A stretch of DNA of 64,000 nt from Enterobacter sp. EA-1 (GCA_002886105.1 CP025776.1:4960001-5024000), one strand, 5' to 3'. Counted from the stretch's first letter, positions 13,175-27,299 are shown. Notes: generated by a model not told the origin, from the sequence alone. Numbers and translations: made by a program.

Positions 13175-13444
13175 TTACGCGCGGATTTGTTGTGATTGTG
13201 ATGATGTTGCGCGCTGTCGGATATCAACCCGGGCAACGTCGATAAGTTTGCTCAGCTGGCTAAACAGTAATTCGACAGGCCGCGGACTGGCAACGGTCAA
13301 TTCGATATTTATATTCCGCGCATCGCTGGCGGTTTCCATGTTCATCGCGCACACCTGAAAGCCACGGTGGCGCACCACACGCAATACGCGTTCTAACGTT
13401 TCCGGGTTGAAACGAGCCTCAACGGCGACCTGATGTTGCATCAT
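13175..13444 (-). CDS. ilvM: Acetolactate synthase II regulatory subunit
   Basis: IlvM is the small subunit of acetohydroxyacid synthase II. This 89-residue frame is intact. It begins [20 protein letters not shown] and folds as a single ACT domain ([20 protein letters not shown]). Two tandem ATGs are present; the upstream one overlaps the ilvG TGA (TCATGATG), so translation is coupled to ilvG. The C-terminus (SSQSQQIRA) matches E. coli. Confidence 0.95.
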   Translation of the reverse strand: MMQHQVAVEARFNPETLERVLRVVRHRGFQVCAMNMETASDARNINIELTVASPRPVELLFSQLSKLIDVARVDIRQRATSSQSQQIRA

Positions 13445-15088
13445 GATAATTTCTCCAGCATTTGTGCGTTACTGGCACCGGGCGGCACCAACGGCCAGAC
13501 ATTCTCAAGTTCATCGATTGAGACATGAAGCAAGTATGGCCCCTGGCACGAAAGCAGGGTGTCGAGTGCCGCTTCAACCGGTCTTTACGGGTGATGTGCT
13601 GGCCGGGGATGCCGAAGGCGCTGGCCAGCGTAAGGAAATCGGGGTTATCGGTCAGGGTGGTTTCGCTATAACGTTCGTTGAAGAATAACTGCTGCCATTG
13701 ACGAACCATCCCTAAGCGCTGGTTATCCAATAAAACGATCTTCAGCGGTAATTGTTTGCGTTTTACGGTGCCGAGCTCCTGAACATTCATCATGAAAGAG
13801 CCGTCACCGGAGATACAGATAACCGTATCGTCCGGGCGGGCAACCTGAGCCCCCACCGCGGCAGGCAAACCAAATCCCATGGTGCCTAATCCGCTGGAAG
13901 TAATGAAGTTTTCCGGACGATTGAAACTCAGATGCTGGGCCGCCCACATTTGGTGCTGTCCCACATCGGTGGTCACTACGCTATTTTCCGGTTTACGCTC
14001 AGAGAGCTGCTTTAACAGCAGGGGCGCATAGATAGCCTCACCGGGATGGTCATAACGCCGGGCATGCTCGCGGCGCAGATCGGCGTTGAACTGACGCCAT
14101 TCGTCAATCATCAGCGGTTGCTGCAACGCAGGCAGCAAGGCATTTAAATCCCCCTGCAGCGCAACGTGAGCACTGGCGCAGTTTGCTCATTTCCGCCGGG
14201 TCGATATCCATGTGGATGACTTTGGCGTGCGGCGCGAGAAGTGTTCAGCTTGCCGGTGACGCGATCGTCAAAACGCGCGCCAACGGCAACCAACAAATCA
14301 CACTCCTGTACCGCAAAGTTAGCCGCTTTCGTCCCGTGCATACCCAGCATGCCAAGATAGTAAGCATACTCCGCCTCAACGGCGCCTAGCCCCTTCAGCG
14401 TGCAGGTAACCGGCATTTTCGTTACCGCCGAAGTCGCGCAATGCCGGAACAGCCCTGGGCCATCCCCACGCCACCACCGACATACAGCATCGGTTTTTTA
14501 GCCTGAGAAAGCATCTGATACGCTTGTGCAACCTGCTCTTGCGGAAAGGAAATATCGTCTTCGACGGTGGAGAAGTACGGCTCCAGATTACCGACCGCCA
14601 GTTGGATATCTTTTGGGATATCAACCAGTACCGGACCGGAGGACGACCAGAATTGGCAACGTGAAATGCTTCGACCATCACGCGGGGTAAATCTTCCAGC
14701 GACTCAACCAAAAGCTGTGTTTCGTGCAGGCCGGGGGATAAACCCAGCACGTCCACTTCCTGAAATGCATCGGTACCGATAAACGGCGCAGCGACTTGCC
14801 CTGTGATAGCGACGACCGGAACGGAATCTAACAGTGCATCGGCAAGACCCGTGATCAGGTTGGTGGCGCCGGGCCGGAGGTGGCAATACAAACACCGGTC
14901 TTACCCGTAGAACGGGCGTAACCGATGGCGGCCATCGCAGCACCCTGCTCATGCCGACACAGTAGGTGTTCCACGCCGCCGTCATACAATGCATCGTAAA
15001 CCGGCATAATTGCGCCACCCGGATACCCGAATACGGTATCGACTTTCTGTGCCCGCAACGCATGTACTACCCACTGTGCCCCATTCAT
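13441..15088 (-). CDS. ilvG: Acetolactate synthase II catalytic subunit
   Basis: IlvG is the large, thiamine-diphosphate and FAD-dependent, valine-resistant acetohydroxyacid synthase. It begins [20 protein letters not shown]. Clear blocks are [59 protein letters not shown] and the ThDP-binding [20 protein letters not shown]. It ends in a frame reading NAQMLEKLS at a TGA overlapping ilvM. The span is 1648 bases against 1647. Breaks near 14870, 14745, 14640, 14440, 14240, 14175 and 13578 sit largely at CCWGG sites. They are not the K-12 ilvG frameshift, so the gene is probably functional. Confidence 0.93.
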
Positions 15089-15090
15089 AG

Positions 15091-15141
15091 TTAGTTCCCC
15101 GCCGGATATCGGGAGAAACAGAATTTTGTGCTACAACTCAT
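15091..15141 (-). CDS. ilvX: IlvX small protein (16 residues)
   Basis: Between the ilvL attenuator and ilvG a 16-codon frame with a good ribosome binding site (CGAGGAGC) reads [16 protein letters not shown] and stops at TAA two bases before the ilvG start. Ten or more residues match the E. coli IlvX microprotein (core STKFCFSR). Its role is not established. The position suggests coupling to ilvG translation. It is far too short for ordinary ORF calling. Confidence 0.8.
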   Translation of the reverse strand: MSCSTKFCFSRYPAGN

Positions 15142-15172
15142 TCTCTGCTCCTCGTTAATGTTTTTAGGTCAT

Positions 15173-15206
15173 AAAAAAACCCCCCGGACCTTTCGGTGCG
15201 GGGGTC
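15173..15206 (-). terminator. ilvGMEDA attenuator terminator
   Basis: On the minus strand a GC-rich hairpin (GACCCCCGCACC / GGTCCGGGGGG with the loop GAAA) is followed by seven T residues. It begins about 20 bases after the ilvL stop. This is the classical attenuator whose formation depends on ribosome stalling at the Ile, Val and Leu codons of ilvL. Confidence 0.92.
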
Positions 15207-15227
15207 TTAGTTCGTTAAGGCTTGTTT

Positions 15228-15323
15228 TTAAGCCTTTCCTCGTCCAAGTGCAGCCCCGCACGGTGGGATAATAATCACCACCACGCTAATCACGACGCTA
15301 ATCACTCGTAGAAGGGCTGTCAT
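15228..15323 (-). CDS. ilvL: ilv operon attenuation leader peptide
   Basis: This intact 31-residue leader starts MTALLRVISVVISVVVIIIP and ends GAALGRGKA. It is packed with Val and Ile codons and also has Leu. Ribosome stalling here prevents the downstream terminator (15173-15206) and so couples ilvXGMEDA expression to charged tRNA. It is one residue shorter than the E. coli leader (the ISLVVIS segment reads ISVVIS), which could be natural or a three-base difference. Confidence 0.95.
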   Translation of the reverse strand: MTALLRVISVVISVVVIIIPPCGAALGRGKA

Positions 15324-15662
15324 TTGTGTTCGTTCTTGCTTCATGTTCGAAGGAATGCCTAAAGAGTTATCACAGATTTGAGACAAGACACAAGAAATAT
15401 TTATGGATTATTTTGCGAGCAAGTCGACAAGTTGCCAAAAAACCTTTGTTTTATATAACAAAAAGAAGGGTGAAAATATTTCACTTTTCCGGGCCGCTGT
15501 TCAGAGATTGAACGTCCCTATGACGGGTCGTGCGATCGCGCTTCCAACATGGTGAAAAGCGCTCAGGCTTGCGATGAAATAACAGGGAATATCACGCAAA
15601 TACAGCAAAACAGCAGGAAATGACAAAACTGAGAGCTAATAATGCCACGAAAAGGAGGTGTT
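15324..15662. promoter_or_regulatory. ilvL-comM divergent intergenic region
   Basis: This 339-base AT-rich gap separates two divergent genes. It must contain the strong ilv promoter (minus strand) and the comM promoter. The last 15 bases contain an excellent ribosome binding site (AAAAGGAGG) for comM. I see no additional gene in it. Confidence 0.6.
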
Positions 15663-17179
15663 ATGACGTTGTCAGTAATTTACACACGGGCAGCTTTGGG
15701 GGTCGCCGCACCGCTGGTGACGGTGGAAGTGCATATCAGCAATGGGCTACCCGGTCTGACCATCGTTGGGCTGCCAGAAACGACCGTCAGAGAAGCGCGA
15801 GACAGGGTACGAAGCGCGATTATCAACAGCGGCTATGAGTTTCCCGCGAAACGGATCACCATCAATCTGGCGCCGGCCGATTTGCCTAAAGAAGGTGGCA
15901 GATACGATTTACCCATTGCCATCGCGCTTCTCGCGGCCTCTGAGCAGCTTTCAACTGGAAAGTTAAGTCATTACGAGTTTGTTGGCGAACTCGCGCTTAC
16001 AGGGGCATTACGCGGAGTTCGGTGCTATCTCCTGCGTAATGGGAAGCCGTAAAAGCCCACAGAAACATCATCCTTGCTCAGGAGAATGAAGCGGAAGCCA
16101 GCCCACGGCGCAAACGCAGGCATGTCTTGTTGCAGGACATTTACAAGAGGTCTGCGCCTTTCTGGAAGACAAACATGAATTGCTACCACCGAAGCCTTTT
16201 CACCTCCCTCAGGAAGCGCACGGTGAAGATTTAAGTGATGTTATAGGGCAGGAGCAGGGCAAGCGGGCACTGGAAATCACAGCTGCCGGCGGACACAATC
16301 TCTTGCTCATTGGTCCTCCGAGGCACCGGAAAAACAATGCTGGCCAGTCGGTTAGGTGGATTACTTCCACCACTGAGTAATCAGGAAGCGCTGGAAAGTG
16401 CAGCGGTGATGAGCGTGTTGAACGCCGCCAATCTCACCCGTCATTGGCGACGGCGGCCGTTCCGATCGCCTCACCACAGCGCGTCACTCACAGCAATGGT
16501 TGGGGGTGGCTCCAATGCCCGGGCCGGGTGAAATTTCGCTGGCGCATAACGGCGTATTATTTCTCGACGAGTTGCCAGAATTTGAGAGGCGAGTGCTGGA
16601 CGCATTGCGCGAACCAATTGAGTCCGGAAAAATTGATATTTCCAGAACACGTGCGAAAGTCACCTACCCGGCACGGTTCCAATTGATCGCCGCCATGAAC
16701 CCCAGCCCGACAGGGCACTATCAGGGGAACCATAACCGTTGCACGCCGGAACAAACGTTACGCTATTTGGGTCGATTATCAGGCCCGTTTCTCGATCGTT
16801 TTGATCTCTCACTGGAGATACCGCTTCCAGTCTCCGGGCTAATGAGTCAGACGCAAATCAAAGGTGAATGCAGTGAGACGGTCCGTGCCCGCGTGGTGAG
16901 CGCACAAGCACGCCAGTTGGCTCGTCAGAATAAACTCAACGCGCGACTTGAGAGTAGCGAAACCAGCTGTTCTGCTCACTCTCCGGGGAGGATGGGGAGT
17001 GGCTGGAGGAGACATTAATACGTTTGGGTCTGTCTGTGCGGGCACGGCAGCGTTTGCTGAAGGTGGCAAGGACCATTGCCGACCTTGAACAGCAAGAACA
17101 AATCCAGCGTTGCCATCTGCAGGAAGCGCTAAGTTATCGTGCTATCGACAGGTTATTTGTTCATCTGCAAAAATGCTGA
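15663..17179 (+). CDS. comM: ComM/YifB family Mg chelatase-like AAA+ ATPase
   Basis: ComM is a hexameric helicase that drives branch migration during natural transformation in Vibrio and Haemophilus; in enterobacteria its role is less clear. The start at ATG 15663 ([20 protein letters not shown]) follows a strong Shine-Dalgarno. The Lon-type N-terminal domain includes [20 protein letters not shown]. The AAA+ core has [19 protein letters not shown] (after removing the extra G near 16320) and [20 protein letters not shown]. Sensor and C-terminal blocks include [20 protein letters not shown]. The span of 1517 bases fits 506 codons. Breaks lie near 16020, 16050, 16110, 16320, 16430, 16510 and 16960. 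Confidence 0.93.
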
Positions 17180-17182
17180 GAT

Positions 17183-17208
17183 AAAAAAAGGGGCCGTAGC
17201 CCCTTTTT
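17183..17208. terminator. Bidirectional terminator between comM and maoP
   Basis: The short stem AGGGGC / GCCCCT is flanked by a run of A on the left and T on the right. It lies between two convergent stop codons, so it can terminate transcription from both sides. Confidence 0.85.
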
Positions 17209-17209
17209 C

Positions 17210-17548
17210 TTAATCGTCGGAATCCGTGTAGTCTTCCGTGCCCTCAGCCTGCGGCTTACCGCCGGACAGAGTATGAAAACGCTTCGGACGCTTAATACGC
17301 GCCATATACTTAATCCAGACACGTTCTGCTTCAGTGCTGGGTTCACGCTCTCCACGGCAAACGGCAATAAACTGCGTCTCTTCTTCGGTCGTCGGTTCGC
17401 GCTTACCGAGCTCCAGCTCGTTAAAGGCATAACCATGACGCTCAAGCAGTTGAGCCTCTTTGATGGTGAAATCACCGTGGCGAGAGAACCCGCGTGGATA
17501 ATTTTTATTGTCGAAAAAACGATTCGTCGTCGTAAAGCTTTCCGCCAT
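17210..17548 (-). CDS. maoP: Macrodomain Ori protein MaoP (YifE)
   Basis: The 112-residue frame is intact. It starts [20 protein letters not shown] and ends TEDYTDSDD with an acidic tail. In E. coli MaoP acts with the maoS site to constrain the Ori macrodomain of the chromosome. It lies between comM and hdfR, divergent from hdfR, exactly as in E. coli. I did not find a certain maoS site in the adjacent intergenic region. Confidence 0.93.
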   Translation of the reverse strand: MAESFTTTNRFFDNKNYPRGFSRHGDFTIKEAQLLERHGYAFNELELGKREPTTEEETQFIAVCRGEREPSTEAERVWIKYMARIKRPKRFHTLSGGKPQAEGTEDYTDSDD

Positions 17549-17666
17549 CCTGCACGCTCCTAATTCTTTGGCCGAGCTATTTATGGCGCGGAGTATTAGT
17601 TACGCTTGACAGAGTGTAAAACAAAACATTTAAATCATTACGACAAATATTTTTGTGGAGAAAGCT

Positions 17667-18487
17667 GTGGATACGGAATTATTAAAAACTTTCCTCGAAG
17701 TGAGCAGGACTCGTCACTTTGGCCGGGCGGCTGAAGCACTCTATTTGACGCAGTCTGCGGTGAGTTTTCGTATTCGCCAACTGGAGAACCAGCTTGGGGT
17801 CAATCTTTCACTCGCCACCGCAATAACATCCGCCTGACTGCTGCGGGAGAAAAGCTTCTGCCTTACGCAGAAACGTTAATGAGCACATGGCAGGCAGCAA
17901 GAAAGGAAGTCGCGCACACTTCACGACATCACCAGTTTTCTATCGGTGCCAGCGCTTCACTGTGGGAATGCATGCTCAGCGATTGGCTAACCGGGCTTTA
18001 CGATCTTGGCGGTAATCTGCAGTTTGAAGCACGTATAGCACAACGGCAATCGCTGGTTAAGCAGTTGCACGAGCGTCAGTTAGATCTGCTGATCACCACC
18101 GAGACGCCAAAAATGGATGAGTTCAGCAGCCAGTTGCTGGGACATTTCACGCTTGCGCTGTATTGCTCAGCACCTGAAAAAACAAAATCAGAGCTTAATT
18201 ACCTTCGTCTGGAATGGGGGCCGGATTTCCAGCAGCATGAGGTGGAATTGATTGCCAGCGATGATGTGCCCACATTAACGACCAGCTCGGCAGAAGTTGC
18301 GCATCGCCAATTACCTCAATTGAATGGCTGTACATGGTTACCTGTCTTATGGGCAGATCAAAAGAAGGCTTACACCAGGGTGACAGATACTGTGATGCTT
18401 TCCCGTCCACTTTATGCAATCTGGTTACAGAACAGCGACAAACAAAACCAGATCAAAGATCTCTTAAAGATCAAAGTGATTGATTGA
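17667..18487 (+). CDS. hdfR: LysR-type regulator HdfR
   Basis: HdfR is a LysR regulator that represses flhDC and affects fimbrial or glutamate genes in some enterobacteria. The GTG at 17667 ([20 protein letters not shown]) is chosen because it matches the family start; an in-frame GTG lies 12 bases upstream. The N-terminal wHTH has [20 protein letters not shown]. One break near 17806 separates it from the effector domain ([40 protein letters not shown]). The TGA is at 18485. The sequence between 18350 and 18400 departs somewhat from E. coli. Confidence 0.93.
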
Positions 18488-18542
18488 ACCATGAGGCAAG
18501 GATGCTGAGCGGTGTTCCAGGAAGTGAGATATAGAAAAATGC

Positions 18543-18576
18543 AAAAAAATCCTTAGCAAATAAATGCTAAGGATTG
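18543..18576 (-). terminator. rRNA operon terminator
   Basis: A perfect 10-base stem (ATCCTTAGCA / TGCTAAGGAT) is followed on the minus strand by a run of seven T. It is positioned right after tRNA-Trp, so it ends the rrn transcript; hdfR is convergent with it. Confidence 0.9.
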
Positions 18577-18581
18577 TTTCC

Positions 18582-18657
18582 TGGCAGGGGCGGAGAGACT
18601 CGAACTCCCAACACCCGGTTTTGGAGACCGGTGCTCTACCAATTGAACTACGCCCCT
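18582..18657 (-). tRNA. trpT: tRNA-Trp (anticodon CCA)
   Basis: The 76-base cloverleaf begins AGGGGCGTAGTTCAATTGG, has the anticodon loop CTCCAAA, the T arm GTTCGAGTC, and ends in an encoded CCA. It is distal in the rRNA operon, after 5S rRNA and tRNA-Asp, as in the E. coli rrnC operon. Confidence 0.97.
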
Positions 18658-18665
18658 AAATAGGG

Positions 18666-18742
18666 TGGCGGAACGGACGGGACTCGAACCCGCGACCCCC
18701 TGCGTGACAGGCAGGTATTCTAACCGACTGAACTACCGCTCC
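18666..18742 (-). tRNA. aspT: tRNA-Asp (anticodon GTC)
   Basis: The 77-base cloverleaf begins GGAGCGGTAGTTCAGTCGG, has the anticodon loop CTGTCAC, the T arm GGTTCGAGTCC, and an encoded CCA. It sits directly after 5S rRNA and 8 bases before tRNA-Trp in the transcript. Confidence 0.97.
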
Positions 18743-18792
18743 ACCGAATTTGTCACTTCACCGGTTTTTACACCGGTTTACTGCTTAATTTG

Positions 18793-18913
18793 ATGCCACC
18801 GGCAGTTCCCTACTCTCGCATGGGGAGACCCCACACTACCATCGGCGCTACGGCGTTTCACTTCTGAGTTCGGCATGGGGTCAGGTGGGACCACCGCGCT
18901 GGTGCCGCCAGCA
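18793..18913 (-). rRNA. rrf: 5S ribosomal RNA
   Basis: The conserved core (GTCCCACCTGACCCCATGCC, GAACTCAGAAGTGAAACG, GATGGTAGTGTGGGG) is present across about 120 bases. Both ends of the molecule normally carry CCTGG (TGCCTGGCGG and TGCCAGGCAT). Here the 5' copy has lost a base, and the 3' copy reads GCCGGTGGC in place of GCCAGGC. These changes would disrupt helix I, so they are sequence errors at Dcm motifs. Confidence 0.95.
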
Positions 18914-19002
18914 AATTCTGTTTATCAGACCGCTTCCGCGCCCTGACATAATCTGTATCAGGCTGAAAATCATCTCTCACGCCAAAACATCTTCGGCGTT
19001 GT

Positions 19003-21896
<2,894 letters not shown>

Positions 21897-22001
21897 TCAC
21901 AACCCGAAGATGTTTCTTGCGATTCATCATCAGTTGTGAAAATTTGAGACTCGCAGAACAGTTCGCACTGTTCTGTGTTTCCAATTCTCAGCTTGATCCA
22001 G

Positions 22002-22015
22002 ATTTTTAAAGAGCA
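22002..22015 (-). promoter_or_regulatory. boxA antitermination site in the 16S-23S spacer
   Basis: The minus strand reads TGCTCTTTAAAAAT, the spacer boxA sequence bound by NusB/NusE to keep rRNA transcription processive. It lies about 100 bases before the 23S 5' end. Confidence 0.75.
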
Positions 22016-22073
22016 AAACTTCGCAGCACACAGAATGTGTACTCTGAAGTTTTCTTGGTTCAGACAGTAAAGA

Positions 22074-22149
22074 TGGTGGAGCTATGCGGGATCGAACCGC
22101 AGACCTCCTGCGTGCAAAGCAGGCGCTCTCCCAGCTGAGCTATAGCCCC
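22074..22149 (-). tRNA. alaT: tRNA-Ala (anticodon TGC)
   Basis: The 76-base cloverleaf begins GGGGCTATAGCTCAGCTGGG, has the anticodon loop TTTGCAC, the T arm GGTTCGATCCC, and an encoded CCA. It lies in the 16S-23S spacer downstream of tRNA-Ile. Confidence 0.97.
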
Positions 22150-22250
22150 ATCGTGGTCTCTGTAACCTTAATTTCAGTTGAGACAAGGCGTGGTGACACG
22201 AAGCATACTGAAGTATGTGAGTGTCGCCGCAACGCAGTATCAGCAGAAAG

Positions 22251-22327
22251 GGTAGGCCTGAGTGGACTTGAACCACCGACCTCACCCTTATCAGGGGGTG
22301 CGCTCTAACCACCTGAGCTACAAGCCT
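22251..22327 (-). tRNA. ileT: tRNA-Ile (anticodon GAT)
   Basis: The cloverleaf begins AGGCTTGTAGCTCAGGTGG, has the anticodon loop CTGATAA, and the T arm GGTTCAAGTCC. The encoded 3' end reads CCC rather than CCA, which is either a sequence error or would need repair by tRNA nucleotidyltransferase. It lies between 16S rRNA and tRNA-Ala. Confidence 0.96.
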
Positions 22328-22396
22328 GCAGAGATTTTTTACTGCCCGTTTTTCATCAGACAATCTGTGAGCACTGCAAAGGCAGGTTCTTTAAGG

Positions 22397-23927
<1,531 letters not shown>

Positions 23928-24057
23928 AAAAGTTTGATGCTCATCGAATTAAACTTCGTAATGAATTACGTGTTCACTCGTGAGACTTGGTATTCATTTA
24001 GCGTCCTGAGACGTTAAGAATCCATGTCACTTTGAGTGCCCACACAGATTGTCTGAT

Positions 24058-24073
24058 AAATTGTTAAAGAGCA
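24058..24073 (-). promoter_or_regulatory. Leader boxA of the rRNA operon
   Basis: The minus strand reads TGCTCTTTAACAATTT, a perfect rRNA leader boxA for antitermination. It lies just downstream of promoter P2. Confidence 0.9.
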
Positions 24074-24108
24074 GTGCCGCTGCGTTTTCACTGCGGCGCG
24101 GGGTGTGC

Positions 24109-24136
24109 ATATTACGCTTTCCCGCTGCGAAGTCAA
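24109..24136 (-). promoter_or_regulatory. rrn promoter P2
   Basis: The minus strand has a -35 box TTGACT and a -10 box TAATAT separated by 16 bases, about 100 bases downstream of P1. This is the usual weaker, constitutive rRNA promoter. Confidence 0.85.
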
Positions 24137-24206
24137 CTGAATATTTTCAGATTTCTTCGCCTGACAGGCCGGTGTGTTTGCCGTTGTGCCGTGTCAGTGG
24201 AGGCGC

Positions 24207-24234
24207 ATTATAGGGAGTTAATTCCGGCTGACAA
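24207..24234 (-). promoter_or_regulatory. rrn promoter P1
   Basis: The minus strand has TTGTCA and TATAAT with a 16-base spacer, followed by the GC-rich discriminator GCGCC. This is the signature of growth-rate and ppGpp-controlled rrn P1 promoters. The T/A-rich segment just upstream (24240-24270) is where an UP element and Fis sites would lie. Confidence 0.93.
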
Positions 24235-24284
24235 CCCCTAATTTAAAAAAAGTTATCAACCGTCTCTTTTTGTTCAAACCCACC

Positions 24285-25137
24285 CTAAAGCGCCAGTTTT
24301 TCGAGCGATTTAAAGCCATAGCGTTGCAGAACGGGCAATAATTGCGCAGTCTCAGGCGTTAATGCCATGCAATAAGCAATATTGTCATCAGACGATTTTG
24401 CATCCGGGGCTTCATGATCGAGCAGCCGAGGCCGTACGACGCGCAATAGCCGAGCCGGAATCCACCAGACGCGTACCCTCCGGCAATACCTGCAACAACT
24501 CTTCCTGCAATAACGGGAAATGCGTGCACCCCAGCACAACCGTATCTGGCGGTTCGGCCATCCGCAGCCACGGGCGCAAAATACGACGCAACTCTTCCTG
24601 CGGAACAGGTTCGCCATGCAATTTTGCTTCCGCCAGTTCGACCAGCTCCGCCGAGCCCAGCATTTCAATTTTGCACTCATTGGCAAAACGCGAGATGAGT
24701 TCGTGCGTATAAGGACGCTTCACCGTTCCCCGCGTTGCCAACAGCCCTACCACGCCGTTCGCCGTTAAGCGCGCAGCGGGTTTTATGGCCGGAACAACGC
24801 CAACAACCGGGAAACTGAATTTTTCGCGCAGCGCAGGCAACGAAACGGTGCTTGCGGTGTTACAGGCGACAACGGCGAGAGCGAGCGGATATTGCGCCTG
24901 AACGGCCGTAACAATTTCAACAACACGCTCAACGATGAACGCTTCGCTTTTTTTCCCCATACGGAAAAGCGACGTTGTCAAATGCGTAGATGTAATGCAG
25001 ATCCGGCAGGAGATGCCGGATCTCATCATAAACGGATAGCCCACCGACGCCGGAGTCAAACACGGGACGGTAGGACGTGCGTCAGAAGGTGTAGCTGCCA
25101 GACAAGGTGTATTCCCGTCCTGCAGTGTGGTAGCCAT
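24285..25137 (-). CDS. murI: Glutamate racemase
   Basis: MurI makes D-glutamate for peptidoglycan and is essential. It begins [20 protein letters not shown]. The two catalytic cysteine motifs are visible as [17 protein letters not shown] and [17 protein letters not shown]. It ends [11 protein letters not shown] at TAG 24287. The start lies inside the last 56 bases of btuB, the same overlap as in E. coli. Breaks near 25060, 24960 and 24425 are present. The span of 853 bases fits 284 codons. Confidence 0.95.
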
Positions 25138-26940
25138 AAACTGTCTCGTAATCTTTATCGAACAGGTTGGCGATTTTACCACGAACGGTGAGATTTGAGG
25201 TCACTGGATATGAAGCAGAAAGATCAACCAGGGCTGTAAGACGGCATACGACGCTGCGTATCGGCAAACTGATTGGTGTTGTTATCGTAGCTCTTACCGA
25301 AGTACTGCCACGCAGCATCCATATCCGAGGCCGAACATCGTCCAGTCCAGTTGATACTTGAACTGCTGCCGCGAGCGATGGGCAAGCACTTCATTATCAC
25401 TGTCACGGCGCGGATCAAGATAACCCAGCGTAATACGATGACTGACCACACCAGTGTCAAAGCTACCCGTTAACTCAACCCCTCTGATGGTCGCGGATTG
25501 AATATTGTAATAGGTGCCCAAAAGGTGTCGTAATCGTAGTAGTAATCGATCAGGTTCTTGATTTTGTTCTGATAAGCAGACAGACGCCAGTTAACTGGCC
25601 CGGTCAGCCCTTCCAGTCCCACTTCAACTGGCGAGATTTCTCTGCGCTCAGATCCGGGTTAGAGAGAATAAAAGACGCTCTTGCCCGTAGAGTTGCCCCA
25701 ACGTCGGTGCCTCGGGAAGCCGGTGCCATAAGACACGGTAAAACGGTAATCCGGCACAAACTCCCAGCCTGCCGCAGTCTGCCGGTGCACCATTCCAGCC
25801 AAACTGATCGTTATCATCACCACGAACGGAGCCTTCCAGCGTCACGGTGTCGAGTTTCTGCTGCGTCGTCAGGTAATAACCGGTGTTATCCCGCTTATAT
25901 TTGTTGCTGTAGTCGTTATCCGCTGAGGTTAACTTCTGCTGCTGCCAGTCAATGCCGGCGCTGACCGTCCCCGCACCCAACGCCGGTGCTATTGCCCCCA
26001 TTGCAGGTTGCGCTGCGTCATATCATCCAGCGAGGTACCGTCGTTGTATAACCCTAACGGCCCGGCATAGTTATAATCTTTATAGCGCTGATAACTGCCG
26101 GTCAGTTGTGAAGAGAAAACATCGCCGCTGTAAGTCAGCCCCGTTTCATAGGTATGGTTATAGACCCGGCGCTCATCACCACCATCGGTATAGCCCGCAT
26201 CATAGCCCGTCTTGTTGCTATATCCGTAGCCACGCACAAACCCTGAAATCTCCTGATTGAACTGATGATTCAGACCCGCCCAGAAGGTTTTATTACGGAA
26301 ACCGTCGCGATCGCTATCCACGGAGTAAGTGGATTGCGGGCGAATGTTATAACCGCGCGTATCAGTAAAGGAACCCGCTACGGTTGCCAGCGTATCCTCA
26401 CCCAGTTTCTGGCGAACCGTCGCATCGTATTTCTGATAATGATTAGAACCGATGCCAGCCTCCACTTTGCCGCCCGGCGTGTCGTTCTGGGTGATGATGT
26501 TGATCACGCCGCCAATCGCATCTGCGCCATAGACCGCAGAGCGCGGCCCGCGGATCATCTCGATACGTTCAATGAGAGATACGGGGATCTGGCTGAAATC
26601 GGCGATACCGGTAATGCCGGACTTCGCCAACGGGATACCATCAATCAATACCAGCGTATGGCGCGCTTCCGCACCGCGGATATAGATATAACTGGTTTGC
26701 CCCCATGCCACCGTTTTCAGCCACATCGACACCCGGCAAACGGCGCATCACATCCGTTAAGGTTCTGGCCCCCAGCGATCAATATCTTCACGGGTCACGA
26801 CTTCTGTCGGCGCCAGTACGGTATTGACGGGTTGTTGAAAACGATTTGCTGTCACCACCAAATTGTCTGAGCCGCTATCCTGCGCCCAGCCGGAAAAAGC
26901 TGTGACGGAGAGCGCCGTCAGCAGCGAAGCTTTTAATCAT
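25082..26940 (-). CDS. btuB: Vitamin B12 outer-membrane receptor BtuB
   Basis: BtuB is a TonB-dependent 22-strand beta-barrel that imports cobalamin and is also a phage and colicin receptor. The start is at the ATG at 26940; two A residues are missing from the poly-A of MIKK. The signal peptide is followed by the TonB-box region ([10 protein letters not shown]). The plug domain includes [20 protein letters not shown] and [18 protein letters not shown], and barrel strands continue to the terminal [12 protein letters not shown] with a C-terminal aromatic. The span is 1859 bases (about 614 codons). Breaks lie near 26750, 26000, 25780, 25690, 25630, 25520, 25330 and 25240. Expression is controlled by the riboswitch upstream. 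Confidence 0.94.
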
Positions 26941-26999
26941 TGTGAGAGCATCCACAAAGTAAAAGGATGCCGCAGGTTCCATCAATAGCACGCGATGAT

Positions 27000-27170
27000 G
27001 TCACCAAATGCGACGTATTCCGGCAGGTCTTCGGGCTTGGAGGTATAACGAGACGGCGACTTCCCACCTATGGCAGTGTCTGCTTGCGCGACCATCTCAC
27101 CTGATCCTTACCGCTGCGCGTCAGCCCCAGATTTACACTGGATTCCCTTTTAACTCACAGGACCGGAACA
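27000..27170 (-). promoter_or_regulatory. Adenosylcobalamin riboswitch in the btuB leader
   Basis: The minus-strand leader contains the cobalamin aptamer core: GTTAAAAGGGAATCCAGTG, AATCTGGGGCTGACGCGCAG, then CACTGCCATAGGTGGGAAG and the downstream B12-box segment CCAAGCCCGAAGACCTGCC. Order and spacing match the E. coli btuB riboswitch. The 26941-26999 stretch would carry the expression platform that hides the btuB ribosome binding site when cobalamin is bound. Confidence 0.93.
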
Positions 27171-27299
27171 TGGATGCTACATTCGGTTACATATGGATGT
27201 CCAGACTGCTAAGAGAGTATTTAGAAAACATCCGGGGCTGGACATCCCGTACGCAACACCTACAATCCCCGCGTTATTCTTAATCTCTCAGGAAACATC

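Noticed and set aside
16020-16180. Possible deletion in the middle of comM
   Set aside because: Corrected in three frames, the segment reads [20 protein letters not shown] and continues to the AAA+ core with normal length, so nothing is missing.
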